Position numbers and translations under genes: made by a program
Assembly (NCBI GenBank): GCA_011089965.1
Contig: JAANAU010000016.1
Span: 1-64,000 of the forward strand
Length of the DNA stretch: 64,000 nt
Direction of reading: 5' to 3'
Source of the DNA: Magnetococcales bacterium
GTDB lineage: Bacteria; Pseudomonadota; Magnetococcia; Magnetococcales; Magnetaquicoccaceae
Shown: in pieces, positions 1 to 9,773 of the stretch
Layout: each line of letters starts with the position of its first letter
Position numbering within the stretch: position 1 is the first letter of the stretch
Notes under the pieces: model-generated
What the model was told of the DNA's origin: nothing
The model's database searches: none
The model's input: only the letters and a program-made list of their open reading frames with translations

Positions 1-243
1 CTTTTAAATCTTTTAAATCTTTTAAATCTTTTAAATCTTTTAAATCTTTTAAATCTTTTAAATCTTTTAAATCTTTTAAATCTTTTAAATCTTTTAAATC
101 TTTTAAACAAAAATATTTATAAATTATTTTTAAACATGAAAACATTAAAACATGAAAACATTAAAACCCTGGGGGATGAATCCCCCAGACCCCCTCTTTT
201 TTTTCAATCATTGGATATTCATGATCGGCTCAGGAATCACCCA
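1..243 (+). repeat. composite intergenic element, copy A (left end outside window)
   Basis: The first ~106 bases are about twelve tandem copies of a 9-bp unit (cttttaaat). An AT-rich spacer follows, and then the right module: stem CTGGGGG / CCCCCAG around ATGAAT (about 169-187), a pyrimidine tract, and the tail ending CGGCTCAGGAATCACC. The left hairpin module must lie outside the window. The right module abuts the 3' end of the minus-strand pqiC. Transcripts leaving pqiC would read the hairpin followed by GGTTTTAATGTTTT, which is an intrinsic-terminator shape. This is the longest array seen in the family here. Confidence 0.9.
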
Positions 244-290
244 ACAGCTTTTCAGAGACATTCCATAGGCGCTCCGGTTTTGGTGCCAGA

Positions 291-914
291 TTATTGGCGT
301 GGCTGGTTGAGAATCTCCGTGGCCATGTCGCGATGCAGACGGGCCATGGCTTGACTCATGGCTTCGGCCAGGGATTCGGCATCGTCAGATTGGGCGGACT
401 GGGTTGCGATGCGGGCATGGCGCGAGGTCAGGAGCTTGCCGGGACCGTTGAACAGGGTCCAGCGGGCATCGAGTGTGACCAAACCGTTTTCGTCCGGTTC
501 AAAACGGTTGATGCTGGTGGCGATCCGGAAGTCGGCACGCTGCTCGGCACGATTGGGCAGAACGGTGATGCGGTCCGAACCCAACAGCACGGACAGATTC
601 TCCACAGCGATCCGTCCCAGATCCTCTTTCAGATCTCCGGCCCACTGGCTCAACCGCTCCAGACGCAAGCGGTTCCCCCCCACCCGGGTCACCATCTCCG
701 GTCGGTTCAGATACTGGGGGATCTCCACGGGTTCCAACTCCACCACCAGATTGGTGGTGCGGGGTTTTTCCACGGGTTTGGTTCCCGGCTCCAGAGCGGT
801 CTGGGCGGTCAGCAGGAAATATCGGGTGGGAGGTGAGGTCGGACCCGGACAGCCGACCAATACCAGAGTGGCACCCAAAAGTGCATACAACAGCCAACCG
901 GAGGTGGTTTTCAT
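291..914 (-). CDS. pqiC: PqiC-type lipoprotein of the Pqi lipid-transport system
   Basis: The 207-residue product has a lipoprotein signal peptide with lipobox LVGC (Cys22), followed by a DUF330/PqiC-like body. PqiC is an outer-membrane lipoprotein that supports the PqiA-PqiB trans-envelope lipid conduit. The start codon overlaps the stop of pqiB by 4 bp (ATGA), so the gene is probably translationally coupled as the last gene of pqiABC. Its 3' end faces repeat copy A. The assignment rests on the lipobox, size and operon position, because PqiC sequences diverge strongly. Confidence 0.88.
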   Translation of the reverse strand: MKTTSGWLLYALLGATLVLVGCPGPTSPPTRYFLLTAQTALEPGTKPVEKPRTTNLVVELEPVEIPQYLNRPEMVTRVGGNRLRLERLSQWAGDLKEDLGRIAVENLSVLLGSDRITVLPNRAEQRADFRIATSINRFEPDENGLVTLDARWTLFNGPGKLLTSRHARIATQSAQSDDAESLAEAMSQAMARLHRDMATEILNQPRQ

Positions 915-2620
915 GGTTCACGGACTCCATCTTTTTCCTTGCCAAAGAGCAGGGATTCGGGTTTGCGCTCCAGAAGATCGATGAAGCTGCGCACCGAACG
1001 GGCCGCAGTGGCCAGTTCGCGCACGGCTTCGACCATGCCATAGTGCAAGGGAGCCTTGGGACCGATCAGCCCGTCCACCTTGATCAGGGTCTCTTCGATC
1101 TGTTTCAGGGTGGCGGTGGCGGCTTCACTGGCTCCCCGGACGCCGGTGGCCAGGGGGTCGATTTGCAGGTTGAGATGTTTCAGGAGGTTTTTGGCCTCGT
1201 GCAGGGCCGCGGCAGCGGCACGGATCGTCTCCAGGGTTTCGGGGGCATTGGCCGCGCGATTGGTCCCTTTCAAGGTTTCGTGCAGCTCTTTGCTGATCCC
1301 TTCCAGGGGCAGGGATTGGATTTTTTCCAAAAATCCGGTCACCGAGGCGGTGATGGTGTCCAGGCTGGTGGGAATGGTCGGCAACTCCGGATAGCGGTTG
1401 TCCTGACTGCCCACCAGAGTGAGCGGAGTGGCAGGATGCAGATCCAGCTCGACAAAAAGCTGACCGGTGAGATAACTGCCTGTTTTCAATTGTGCCCGCA
1501 GACCGCGCTGCACCAGGGATTGCAGGAACTCCTGGGGTGAGTCCTCCCGTTGGGTTTTGTGACCGCTGGCAGAGATTTCGCTGACCCGTTCCGGCTCGAT
1601 CTGCACCAAAACCGGAATGCGGAAGGTGGTGGCGGCAAAATCGTATTCCAGGCGGATGTCGGTCACCCTGCCCACCTGGATGCCGCGAAACTCCACCGGC
1701 GCTCCCACGCTCAAGCCGCGCACCGAACCTTTGAAATAGAGGACATGGGTCAGTTTCTGGGTATAGGAGCCTTCGGTGACCGCGTTTTCGTTTTTGTACA
1801 GGGTGAACCGTTGGTCCTCCCGGGCAGGCCGGTCAGACTCCAGGCTCTCCGGAGTGTTGAAGGTCACGCCACCCATCAGCAGTTTGGTCACCGAGCTGGA
1901 GCGCAGCTTGAATCCCGAGGCATCGGCCACCAGATCCACGCCGCTGCTCTCCCAGAAACGGGTGGAGGCGCGAATCATGGCGTTGTACGGGGCTTGAATG
2001 AAGATCGGTACGGTGACCCCTTGGAGATCCGGATTGAGTTCATACCCCAACACCTCTCCGACCGGGATGTCGCGAAAATAGACCGGCGAGCCGACATCCA
2101 GAGAACCCAGGGCGGGCGCTTCCAGCAGAAAGCGGGTGCCGGAGGCTCCGACCCGCATGGCTGGGGGACTCTCCAGACCGGTGAATGCCTGTTGCGGGGT
2201 GCCTTGTCCGGGTTCCATTTCGATATGGGCACCCGAGACCAGGGTGCCCAGACCCGAGATGCCGCGCAGGCTCAGGCGCGGGCGCACCACCCAGAATTTG
2301 GCGCCGCTGTTCAGAAAGGGTTCGGTCCCTTTGACCAAAGCAGCCCGGACTTCGACCTGGGAGAAATCGGCGCTGAGGCGCACCGATTCCACGGTGCCCA
2401 CTTCGACCTCTTTGTGTTTGATGCGGGTTTTGCCAGCTTCGATCCCTTCGGCGCTTTTGAAGGTCAGAAGGAGTGTGGGACCGCTTTCCGACCAGGTTTT
2501 GAACACCAGCCAGCCACCGATCAACAAGGCCAGGATCGGGATGGTCCAGATCAGAGGCATGCTGCGGCTGTGGGTGGTGACCGTGGCTGTGGGCAAAGCG
2601 GAGAGTTCGTTGGAATTCAT
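911..2620 (-). CDS. pqiB: PqiB, MCE/MlaD-domain lipid transport protein
   Basis: The 569-residue product has a single N-terminal membrane anchor (about residues 23-42) and then three MlaD/MCE domains beginning near residues 50, 160 and 290. Typical MCE segments such as GIEAGKTRIKHKEVEVGTV and GAPVEFRGIQVGRVTDIRL are visible. PqiB homologues form stacked hexameric MCE rings with a C-terminal helical needle that spans the periplasm. The helical C-terminal part (about 420-550) fits this. The gene overlaps pqiA and pqiC by 4 bp on each side. Confidence 0.95.
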   Translation of the reverse strand: MNSNELSALPTATVTTHSRSMPLIWTIPILALLIGGWLVFKTWSESGPTLLLTFKSAEGIEAGKTRIKHKEVEVGTVESVRLSADFSQVEVRAALVKGTEPFLNSGAKFWVVRPRLSLRGISGLGTLVSGAHIEMEPGQGTPQQAFTGLESPPAMRVGASGTRFLLEAPALGSLDVGSPVYFRDIPVGEVLGYELNPDLQGVTVPIFIQAPYNAMIRASTRFWESSGVDLVADASGFKLRSSSVTKLLMGGVTFNTPESLESDRPAREDQRFTLYKNENAVTEGSYTQKLTHVLYFKGSVRGLSVGAPVEFRGIQVGRVTDIRLEYDFAATTFRIPVLVQIEPERVSEISASGHKTQREDSPQEFLQSLVQRGLRAQLKTGSYLTGQLFVELDLHPATPLTLVGSQDNRYPELPTIPTSLDTITASVTGFLEKIQSLPLEGISKELHETLKGTNRAANAPETLETIRAAAAALHEAKNLLKHLNLQIDPLATGVRGASEAATATLKQIEETLIKVDGLIGPKAPLHYGMVEAVRELATAARSVRSFIDLLERKPESLLFGKEKDGVREP

Positions 2621-3858
2621 GCCGCGCCTCGTTGGTTGGGATGCCAGATCAGTCTGGGATCAAAGGATTGGGCGGCCAGGATGGTCAACACCACCACAGC
2701 CGCGAAAAAGCTGGCACCGATGCCGGGTTGGATCGTTGCAATGGCACCGAAATCGACCAGAGCGGTCAGGATCGAGACCAGGAACACGTCCACCATGGAC
2801 CAGTGGCCAAAGGTTTCCAGCACACGGTACAAGACGGTGCGATCTTTTTGGCGTGTGGTCGAGGCGTGTCGGACCGAGATCAGGAGATGGATCAGGATGC
2901 CGATCTTGGCGACCGGCACCACGATGCTGGCCACGAACACCAGCACAGCCAGTGGCCACATGCCGCTTTCGATCAGGTGGATGACGCCGCTCAAGATGGT
3001 ATCGGGCTGGCCTCGTCCCATTTTGATGACGGTCATCACCGGATAGAGATTGGCGGGAATGTACAGAATGGCAGCACTCCAGAGCAAGGCCCAGGTGCGG
3101 GTCAGCGAGGCGGGATGACAGGCATGCAGCCGGGAGTGGCATCGGGGGCAACGGGTCTGTTCCGTGGCTGCGACCGGCAGGGCGCAGACATGACACAGAA
3201 TGGCCTGGTCCGGGGGGCAGTGGACGGTCACGCTGGGGGCGAGCCGGTTCCAGACCTGTTCGGTATCCAGGGTGGCGCGGGTTGCAGCCATGACCATCAC
3301 CAGTCCGAAAAAGGCGTACAGAGCCACGCCTGGCATCACGTGTGCCATGGAGGTCAGCTTGACGTAGGCCACGAACAGTCCCAGGGTATAGACTCCCACC
3401 ATGGCCCAGGGGGTGACGGCCAATACGGTTTTGAACAAAAAGATGCCATGCCGGGGGCGTTGTCCCCGTTGCAGCGGGATCAGCACCTGGCACAAACCGA
3501 GCAGCATCAACACCGGGGCCGCCATGCTGGTCACAAACACCAGGAGTGCCAGATCCCACATGTTGACCTGACCCATGGCCAGTACGCCATCCAGCAGGGT
3601 ATTGCCGATGATGCGACCTCCGAGTTTCAAATGCAGCAGTGGCCAGCCATGGGCAATGGTGCAGAGGATCAGGCCGGTGAGGGCCAGGGCCAGCGGGATC
3701 TGCAAGGAGAAGCGTCGGCCCCGTTGCAGCTCGGCCCCGCAGCGGGGACAACAGGCCACCTCGTCCGGCGTCAGGGCGGGCAGACGGCAGGCAGAGGCGC
3801 AATCATGGCACAAGGTCCAGTTTGTGTCGGCCTGGAGATCAGGGAATCGGCATTCCAT
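2617..3858 (-). CDS. pqiA: PqiA, inner-membrane partner of PqiB
   Basis: The 413-residue product contains two related halves. Each starts with a zinc-ribbon-like Cys cluster (CHDC with CPRC near residues 17-40; CHVC with CPRC near 223-245) and is followed by several hydrophobic segments. This is the layout of paraquat-inducible protein A, an integral membrane protein thought to supply lipid to PqiB. It is the first gene of pqiABC. The presumed promoter lies in the ~100-bp gap shared with the divergent chemoreceptor gene. Confidence 0.94.
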   Translation of the reverse strand: MECRFPDLQADTNWTLCHDCASACRLPALTPDEVACCPRCGAELQRGRRFSLQIPLALALTGLILCTIAHGWPLLHLKLGGRIIGNTLLDGVLAMGQVNMWDLALLVFVTSMAAPVLMLLGLCQVLIPLQRGQRPRHGIFLFKTVLAVTPWAMVGVYTLGLFVAYVKLTSMAHVMPGVALYAFFGLVMVMAATRATLDTEQVWNRLAPSVTVHCPPDQAILCHVCALPVAATEQTRCPRCHSRLHACHPASLTRTWALLWSAAILYIPANLYPVMTVIKMGRGQPDTILSGVIHLIESGMWPLAVLVFVASIVVPVAKIGILIHLLISVRHASTTRQKDRTVLYRVLETFGHWSMVDVFLVSILTALVDFGAIATIQPGIGASFFAAVVVLTILAAQSFDPRLIWHPNQRGAA

Positions 3859-3886
3859 TTGACGTGCTGTTCAACTTATCTATAAT
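3859..3886 (+). promoter_or_regulatory. sigma70-like promoter for the chemoreceptor gene
   Basis: TTGACG at 3859-3864 and a perfect TATAAT at 3881-3886 are separated by 16 bp, about 75 bp upstream of the chemoreceptor start codon. The -35 box abuts the pqiA start codon, so the divergent pqiA promoter must overlap or lie downstream of it. No operator could be recognised. Confidence 0.6.
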
Positions 3887-3959
3887 GCATGCTTGCAGGA
3901 TTTTCGTGCCGGATCGGTTCCGGTTCTGAAGCGACTCTTCAACTTAGCAGGAAATCCCC

Positions 3960-6365
3960 ATGACGTCAAAAATCAACCTCCATGCCTGGGATCGAAAAAT
4001 CGGCATCAAGGCATCCTTGCGGGTTGTTGGTGCCTTGTTGCTGCTGTTGGCGTTGCTGGCAGCGGGCAATCTTTATTATGCCGCCCATTTGAAAAGCGAG
4101 GATGCGGCCACCATCAATCTGGCCGGTCGGCAGCGGATGTTGAGTCAGAAGGCCACCAAGGAGTTTTTCATTTATCTGGTGACCGGGGATCGACAGGTCA
4201 AAAAGCAGGTGGAGGCCTCTCTGGAGGTTTTTGATCTCACCTTGAAGGCATTGATTCATGGCAGCGAGGCTCCGGCCACCCTCAATCGCGAGCAGGTCAC
4301 GTATGCGGCCATGCTGGTTCCGACTCCGGAGGTGTTGGCGGATCTTCAGGCCGTGGCCGAGCGGTGGGAGGTGTTTCAGCGCAATGTGCGCTCCGGTCTG
4401 GCGGGCAGTGGGGATCTGGAGGCGATCAAGAAGAGTGTCATCGAGGAGAATGTGGCGTTGTTGGGGGCCATGGACAAGGCGGTTTCCCGCATGACCGAGC
4501 AGTCTCGTGCCAACCAGGAGAGCGTGACCAATGCATTGCGGATTCTGGTATGGGTCAATCTGGGGTTGGTGTTGTTGAGTCAGTTGTTCCTGGCCTGGCG
4601 CAACTGGTCTTTGAACCATCAGATCAACGATTTTTCCAGTCATCTGGAAGAGTATGCCCAGGGCAATCTGGAGGTGGAGTTCAATCGGGGATATGTGGTG
4701 GAGTTGGAGTATATTGGCGACAAGTTCAATCTGGTCACCGAGCAGATCACCCGTTCGTTGCGTCAGCAGCGGTTGCAGGCGGAGAGTGTTTTGGCTGTGG
4801 TCAACGAGTTGATCCCTTTGCGTCAGCTTTTGGCCGAGGATTCGGCGGGCACGGCGGATCTGTCCAAGCAGGTGTTGCAATTGAATGACAATCTGGATCG
4901 TGAGACCCAGCAGTTGAAGGTGAAGATTGACGAGGTCAAGGAGAACATCAACACGGTCAACCATGTGGCCCATGAGTTGTCGAACAATGTGTCATCGATT
5001 GCGGCGGCCTCGGAGCAGGCGAGTGTCAATGTCACCACCATGGCCTCTGCGGCGGAGCAGATGACGGCCAATATCGAGAATGTCAACGGCAGTCTGGGTC
5101 AGGTGAATCAGGCGGTGAGTACGGTATCGGCTTCGATGTCGCAGCTCAATTCGGCTTTGGGTGCGGTGCGGGAGCGGTGTCAGCAGGCGGATCAGCGGTC
5201 GGAGAGGGCCAATCTCAATGCGCGTGCCAGTCTGGCGGTGATGGACAAGCTGGCTGTGGCAGCGGGTGAGATCGGCAAGGTGGTGGGCATGATCAAGACC
5301 ATTGCCGATCAGACCAACATGTTGGCTTTGAATGCTTCCATTGAGGCCGCAGGTGCGGGTGAGGCGGGCAAGGGGTTTGCCGTGGTGGCCAATGAGGTCA
5401 AGGAGTTGGCCCGGCAGACGGCGGATGCCACCCGTTTGATTCATGAGAGGACTCGGGAGATTCAGAACAAGACCCGGGAGGCGGCCAATGGCACCCGGGA
5501 CATTACGGTTTTGATTCAGCAGATTGCGGAGACCAATCAGGAGATCACCCGTTCGGTGGATGATCAATCCCGTGCTGTGGGCAACATTGCCCAATCCATG
5601 CGCAATGTCACTTTGGCTGCGGATGAGGTGACCCGCAATGCGGCGGAGCTGGCATTGGCTTCCCAGGAGGTGGCGCGGGCTGCGGTGGAGGCTGCGGCTG
5701 GAACCTCCGAGATTGCCCGTGCTGCTTCCAATGTGGCGGTGGGGGCCAACAATGTGGCTCAGGAGAGCACTGTGGCCCAGGAGCGCACCGGACAGTTGCA
5801 GTTGAGTTCCGAAGAGATTTACATCGCATCGGTCAATGTGCAGAAACAGATCTTGCAGGCTTTGGATTTGCAGGAGTTTTTGAGCGGATCGATTCATCAT
5901 GCCGGCATGTTGACCACGGTGATGCATGAGATCAGCGAGGCGCTCAAGCAGTGGGAGGAGGGTTTTGCTTACAGTTCTGCGGCGTTTGATGTACAGGCGG
6001 TCAAGAATGCCCATTTGAAGTGGTTGGGCAAGTTGGAGCATGTGATTCGCGGGCGGGCCAAGTTGCGACCCGAAGAGGTGGCCAGCGGGCGCGAGTGTGC
6101 GTTTGGCAAGTGGTATTATTCGGAGGGGACCGAGCGTTTTGGGGCCATTCCGTTGTTTGAGGAGTTGGGGCGGGTGCATTTGCAGGTGCATGAGACGGCC
6201 CGTTCGGTGGTGGCCAAGGTGGTCAGACAGGAGAAAGATGCGGCCATTGGGGAAATGGATGAGTTTCAGAAGTTGCGTTTTCAGATGTTTGTGTTGTTGG
6301 ACAAGTTGTTCATGTCCAGGGAGGCCAATGAGGTGATGCGCATGTTGCGGCAGAAGGCGGGATGA
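3960..6365 (+). CDS. methyl-accepting chemotaxis protein with PilJ-type sensor and CZB domain
   Basis: The 801-residue product has TM1 at about residues 20-40 and a periplasmic PilJ/NarX-like region with the motif AGRQRMLSQ near residue 53. TM2 is at about 195-215, and a long coiled-coil signalling domain follows. Its hairpin tip lies near 449-480 ([20 protein letters not shown], then [12 protein letters not shown]). The C-terminus carries a chemoreceptor zinc-binding (CZB) domain with a His-rich helix start ([11 protein letters not shown], ~684), CAFGKWYY (~712) and HLQVHE (~738). Known CZB receptors respond to zinc, redox state or oxidants such as HOCl. The ligand of this receptor cannot be told. 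The start is supported by AGGAAA upstream. It is monocistronic, and repeat copy B follows. Confidence 0.93.
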   Translation: MTSKINLHAWDRKIGIKASLRVVGALLLLLALLAAGNLYYAAHLKSEDAATINLAGRQRMLSQKATKEFFIYLVTGDRQVKKQVEASLEVFDLTLKALIHGSEAPATLNREQVTYAAMLVPTPEVLADLQAVAERWEVFQRNVRSGLAGSGDLEAIKKSVIEENVALLGAMDKAVSRMTEQSRANQESVTNALRILVWVNLGLVLLSQLFLAWRNWSLNHQINDFSSHLEEYAQGNLEVEFNRGYVVELEYIGDKFNLVTEQITRSLRQQRLQAESVLAVVNELIPLRQLLAEDSAGTADLSKQVLQLNDNLDRETQQLKVKIDEVKENINTVNHVAHELSNNVSSIAAASEQASVNVTTMASAAEQMTANIENVNGSLGQVNQAVSTVSASMSQLNSALGAVRERCQQADQRSERANLNARASLAVMDKLAVAAGEIGKVVGMIKTIADQTNMLALNASIEAAGAGEAGKGFAVVANEVKELARQTADATRLIHERTREIQNKTREAANGTRDITVLIQQIAETNQEITRSVDDQSRAVGNIAQSMRNVTLAADEVTRNAAELALASQEVARAAVEAAAGTSEIARAASNVAVGANNVAQESTVAQERTGQLQLSSEEIYIASVNVQKQILQALDLQEFLSGSIHHAGMLTTVMHEISEALKQWEEGFAYSSAAFDVQAVKNAHLKWLGKLEHVIRGRAKLRPEEVASGRECAFGKWYYSEGTERFGAIPLFEELGRVHLQVHETARSVVAKVVRQEKDAAIGEMDEFQKLRFQMFVLLDKLFMSREANEVMRMLRQKAG

Positions 6366-6404
6366 GCGGGGGGCTTACAAGGGTAGAGTTTTTCATATCC
6401 TCCT

Positions 6405-6647
6405 GATTTCAGAGGCTGTCTGGTGATTCCTGAGCCGGGCACATCTATCCAATTATTGAAAAAAAAGAGGGGGTCTGGGGGATTCATCCCCCAGGGTTTT
6501 AATGTTTTAATGTTTAAAAAATCATTTATTAATATTTTTGTTAAAAGATTTAAAAGATTTAAAAGATTTAAAAGATTAAAGTCCCAGGGGTTTCACCCCT
6601 GGACCCCACCAGGGGGGTAACCCCCCTGGACCCCTGATGATGGTGTG
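6405..6647 (-). repeat. composite intergenic element, copy B (full length, minus orientation)
   Basis: Read on the minus strand it has the left module (hairpins of 9 bp and 7 bp, 6592-6640), a four-unit 9-bp array (6541-6580), an AT-rich spacer and the right module (6470-6500). The conserved tail CGGCTCAGGAATCACC extends through a few further shared bases (AGACAGCCTCTGAAA). It sits between two convergent genes, the chemoreceptor and the RTX gene. Its right module faces the chemoreceptor 3' end. Confidence 0.93.
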
Positions 6648-6681
6648 TTGACTCTTGCTGACCTGAGAATCACCTCCTGAA

Positions 6682-9600
6682 TCAACTCGCCACAATTTGA
6701 ATCTCGTTCACCGAAAGCGTTGAAATTCCGTTCAAGGTGGCAATCGTCACACCAACCGCAGAGCCACTGCCATCCGGGTCATACCGAAGTGCGCGCGTTC
6801 TGGTGTCGAAGACGAAACGTTGGCTGCTGGTGGAGGCCCTGCCGGTATTGTTGACGGTGAAACGAGAGGTCTCCAGTCTTCCTGTTCTCAAATTTCCGAA
6901 ATTGTCACTGATAAAAACCAGTTGATCGCCTTGAGAGCTGCTGAAATCTTGAATGATATCGCCCCCATCAGAGGGTTGGGTAAAGCTGAATTGGTCCGCA
7001 CCGGTTCCTCCAGAAAGCATATCCTGGCCACTGCCTCCGGCCAATTTGTCGTTACCGTCACCGCCAAACAAGGTGTCTTCCCCGGCTGCACCGAACAATC
7101 GATCAGCACCCGCCAGGCCGTGTAACGTGTTGACGCTATTGTTGCCTCGTAAAGTATTCGCCCGGGAATTGCCTCTGCCATCAATCGGAAAAGTTCCGGT
7201 CAACGTCAGATTTTCCAGATTGTTCATCAAGGTCCAGGTCACGGAGCTTCTGACCAGATCCGTCCCGGTTGCTGAGCCTTCAGAAATATAATCCCCACTA
7301 TTGTCAACAATATAAATATCATCCCCGCTCTCTCCATACATGCGATCCGTACCCATGCCACCATCAAGGGTATCATCACCCGCCCCGCCCCACAGGATAT
7401 CCTTCCCATCGGCACCACTCAGAATGTCATTGCCCTCGCCACCGGTCAGTGTGTTGTTCTGGTTGTTGCCGGTCAAAACGTTGTTGAATGCGTTGCCCAT
7501 GCCATGGATGGCGCGTGTGCCGATCAGGGTCAGATTTTCAAGGTGACGCCCCAATGTCCAGGAGATGGAACTTCTGACCCAATCGTTTCCGCTACCGGGA
7601 TTTTCCGTGATTGAATCTTGCAGATTGTCAACAATGTAAATGTCATCGCCTGCATCACCACGCATCTGATCCACGCCAGCACCCCCATCCAGTTCATCAT
7701 TTCCCTCTCCGCCATTCAGAGTATCATTGCCTCCCCGACCGATCAGATGGTCTGCGCCTTCTGCACCATGGAGCGTATTGATGGCACTGTTACCCGTTAT
7801 GATATTATCCAGATCGTTTCCTGTGCCATTAATCTCCGAGTTGCCGGTCAGAAGTAAATTGGCGACACCAGCAGGAAGGGTGGTGCTGATGGCACTTTCC
7901 AGGGTATCGGTGTTGGCTCCTCCCGTGTCTGGATCCTCTTCGGATCGTGTGGCCTCAAGCGTATAATCTCCCGTGGATGAACCATATCCCTCTGCGGAAA
8001 GATAATAAGTACCAGAACGGGTTGCCGTATAAGTGATCAAAGATCCTCTGTTGCCTGCACTGTCATCATCTTTGGTGATTTCAACCCCGGTGGCATCCAT
8101 CAGACGCAAATAGCAATCCAGTGACGAGGAGGGAGCCGCAACAAGACGGAAAGAATAGGAGTTGCCAGCCGTCAAAGAGAGACTCCACCAGTCCCGATCT
8201 CCAGAGAAATTAATGGCGCTGGCTTGGGCTGTTGCATTGATCGTGATGGAAGAATCGGTCGCCGTGGTATCCGTGATCGGATCGCTGGGCAGAATATTGA
8301 GCGTGGCTGACAGAAGATACTCACCGGTATTTGAACCATACCCCTGCGCCGAAAGATAATATGTGCCGGAACGGATCGCGGTATGGTTGATCAGTGAGCC
8401 TCTGTTGCCGGCACTGTCATCATCTTTTGTGATTTCAACTCCGCTGGCATCCAACAGGCGCAAATAGCAATCCAAGGACGAATTGGTGGACGCGAGCAGG
8501 CGAAATGAATAACGATTGCCTTCAGTCAAGGAAATCTGCCACCAGTCTTGATCCCCGGAGCTGTCGATAAAACTGTTATGGGCGATTCCGTCAGGGTTGA
8601 TCGAGTCTGCTGTCGTCGTGTCGGCCACTATGGAATCTTCCGTTGAGGTGTTGGTGTTACCGCTTCCGACACTCTCGGTCGCCGACAAGGTGTAGCCGCC
8701 CGTCGTCCCACTCTCTCGATCTCCTTCAGCCGAAAGATAATATATCCCGGAACGGGTGGGCGTATAGCTTAACAGGGAATTGTCACCATCCCCACTGTCA
8801 TTATCCGTGAGAATCGCTGTGCCCGTATCATCCAGCAGACGCAAATAACAGTCCAGATGGGATGTTGAAGTGGCTGCGAGACTGAAAGAATAGAGGTTCC
8901 CTGCGGTCAAGGAGACACGCCACCAGTCCTGATCTGTCTGGCTTCCGATAATTCCAACGACAGTGGAGCCTGCGCCACTGGTTGACAAAACCGCCGTCGT
9001 GGTCATGTTATCTGGTATGGTATCGTTCACCGATGCCGAGAGGGTGTATCCTCCTGTCGAACCATCCACCCCTCGTGCTGAAAGATAATAAGTGCCCGAG
9101 GTGGTCGGGGTGTAGGTGATCCGGGCATGGTTGTGGTCATTGCTGTTGACCGCCTCGGCGACCGCAATGCCCGTATCGTTGAACAGTTTCGGTCTTGAGA
9201 TCAATTCGGAGTCCGGGATGGTGTTCTGGAGGAAGGTATAATTTCCTCCCGCATACATCGAAATGCGCCACCAGTCCTGATCTCCTGCGCTGTCAATGTT
9301 GCCGGCAAAGGTCGCACCATCCTGGGACAGCTGCGCCTCGGTGGCGGTTGTGGCGGGAATGGTGTCGATCAGGGAGACATTGAGTTGGTACGCTCCAATG
9401 GAGGAGCCAACGCCCTGAGATGACAGATAATAGATGCCTCCGATGGCTGGGGTGAACGTGATGCCTGCATCCCATCCCCCCCCTCCATCGTCGTTGGAGG
9501 CCATCAACGTGCCGCTGGCGTTCAACAGTCGGAGATAAGGGTCCACAGTCGAAGAGGGTGCGGCTTGCTGGCGAAATCGGTAGGTGGCGCCGACTGTCAG

Positions 9601-9714
9601 AGAGATGCGCCACCAGTCCTGGTCGCCTGGAGTATCGATCCTTTCGGATATCCCGCTCCTTCCAGGGATCAAAGTGGATGTCGTTGCCATGGAGTCAAGG
9701 ATTGTATCGGACAT
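6682..9714 (-). CDS. large secreted Ca-binding protein with PPC repeats and RTX repeats
   Basis: The 1010-residue product has no signal peptide. Five tandem PPC-like (pre-peptidase C-terminal) beta domains occupy about residues 20-600, each marked by a DQDWWRISL-type motif and a YYLSA motif. RTX nonapeptide blocks (GGEGNDxLxGG type, about 620-910) alternate with VDNxxDxxxE segments, and a RTX-type C-terminal region follows. RTX repeats bind calcium and normally mark type I secretion substrates, but no type I exporter lies in the window. The gene begins 59 bp after tpsA and is probably the last gene of the TPS operon. PPC repeats 4 and 5 are nearly identical in part, which implies recent duplication. 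No catalytic domain was recognised, so a surface or adhesive role is an inference. Confidence 0.88.
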   Translation of the reverse strand: MSDTILDSMATTSTLIPGRSGISERIDTPGDQDWWRISLTVGATYRFRQQAAPSSTVDPYLRLLNASGTLMASNDDGGGGWDAGITFTPAIGGIYYLSSQGVGSSIGAYQLNVSLIDTIPATTATEAQLSQDGATFAGNIDSAGDQDWWRISMYAGGNYTFLQNTIPDSELISRPKLFNDTGIAVAEAVNSNDHNHARITYTPTTSGTYYLSARGVDGSTGGYTLSASVNDTIPDNMTTTAVLSTSGAGSTVVGIIGSQTDQDWWRVSLTAGNLYSFSLAATSTSHLDCYLRLLDDTGTAILTDNDSGDGDNSLLSYTPTRSGIYYLSAEGDRESGTTGGYTLSATESVGSGNTNTSTEDSIVADTTTADSINPDGIAHNSFIDSSGDQDWWQISLTEGNRYSFRLLASTNSSLDCYLRLLDASGVEITKDDDSAGNRGSLINHTAIRSGTYYLSAQGYGSNTGEYLLSATLNILPSDPITDTTATDSSITINATAQASAINFSGDRDWWSLSLTAGNSYSFRLVAAPSSSLDCYLRLMDATGVEITKDDDSAGNRGSLITYTATRSGTYYLSAEGYGSSTGDYTLEATRSEEDPDTGGANTDTLESAISTTLPAGVANLLLTGNSEINGTGNDLDNIITGNSAINTLHGAEGADHLIGRGGNDTLNGGEGNDELDGGAGVDQMRGDAGDDIYIVDNLQDSITENPGSGNDWVRSSISWTLGRHLENLTLIGTRAIHGMGNAFNNVLTGNNQNNTLTGGEGNDILSGADGKDILWGGAGDDTLDGGMGTDRMYGESGDDIYIVDNSGDYISEGSATGTDLVRSSVTWTLMNNLENLTLTGTFPIDGRGNSRANTLRGNNSVNTLHGLAGADRLFGAAGEDTLFGGDGNDKLAGGSGQDMLSGGTGADQFSFTQPSDGGDIIQDFSSSQGDQLVFISDNFGNLRTGRLETSRFTVNNTGRASTSSQRFVFDTRTRALRYDPDGSGSAVGVTIATLNGISTLSVNEIQIVAS

Positions 9715-9773
9715 GGTCAGGCACCTTTTCCTTGGGAAGAAGGTTTTTCAGGAAACAGGATGGGATCGAGCTG

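Noticed and set aside
1-106. CRISPR-like array
   Set aside because: Units are 8-9 bp with no spacers and no cas genes nearby. This is a simple tandem array within a composite element.
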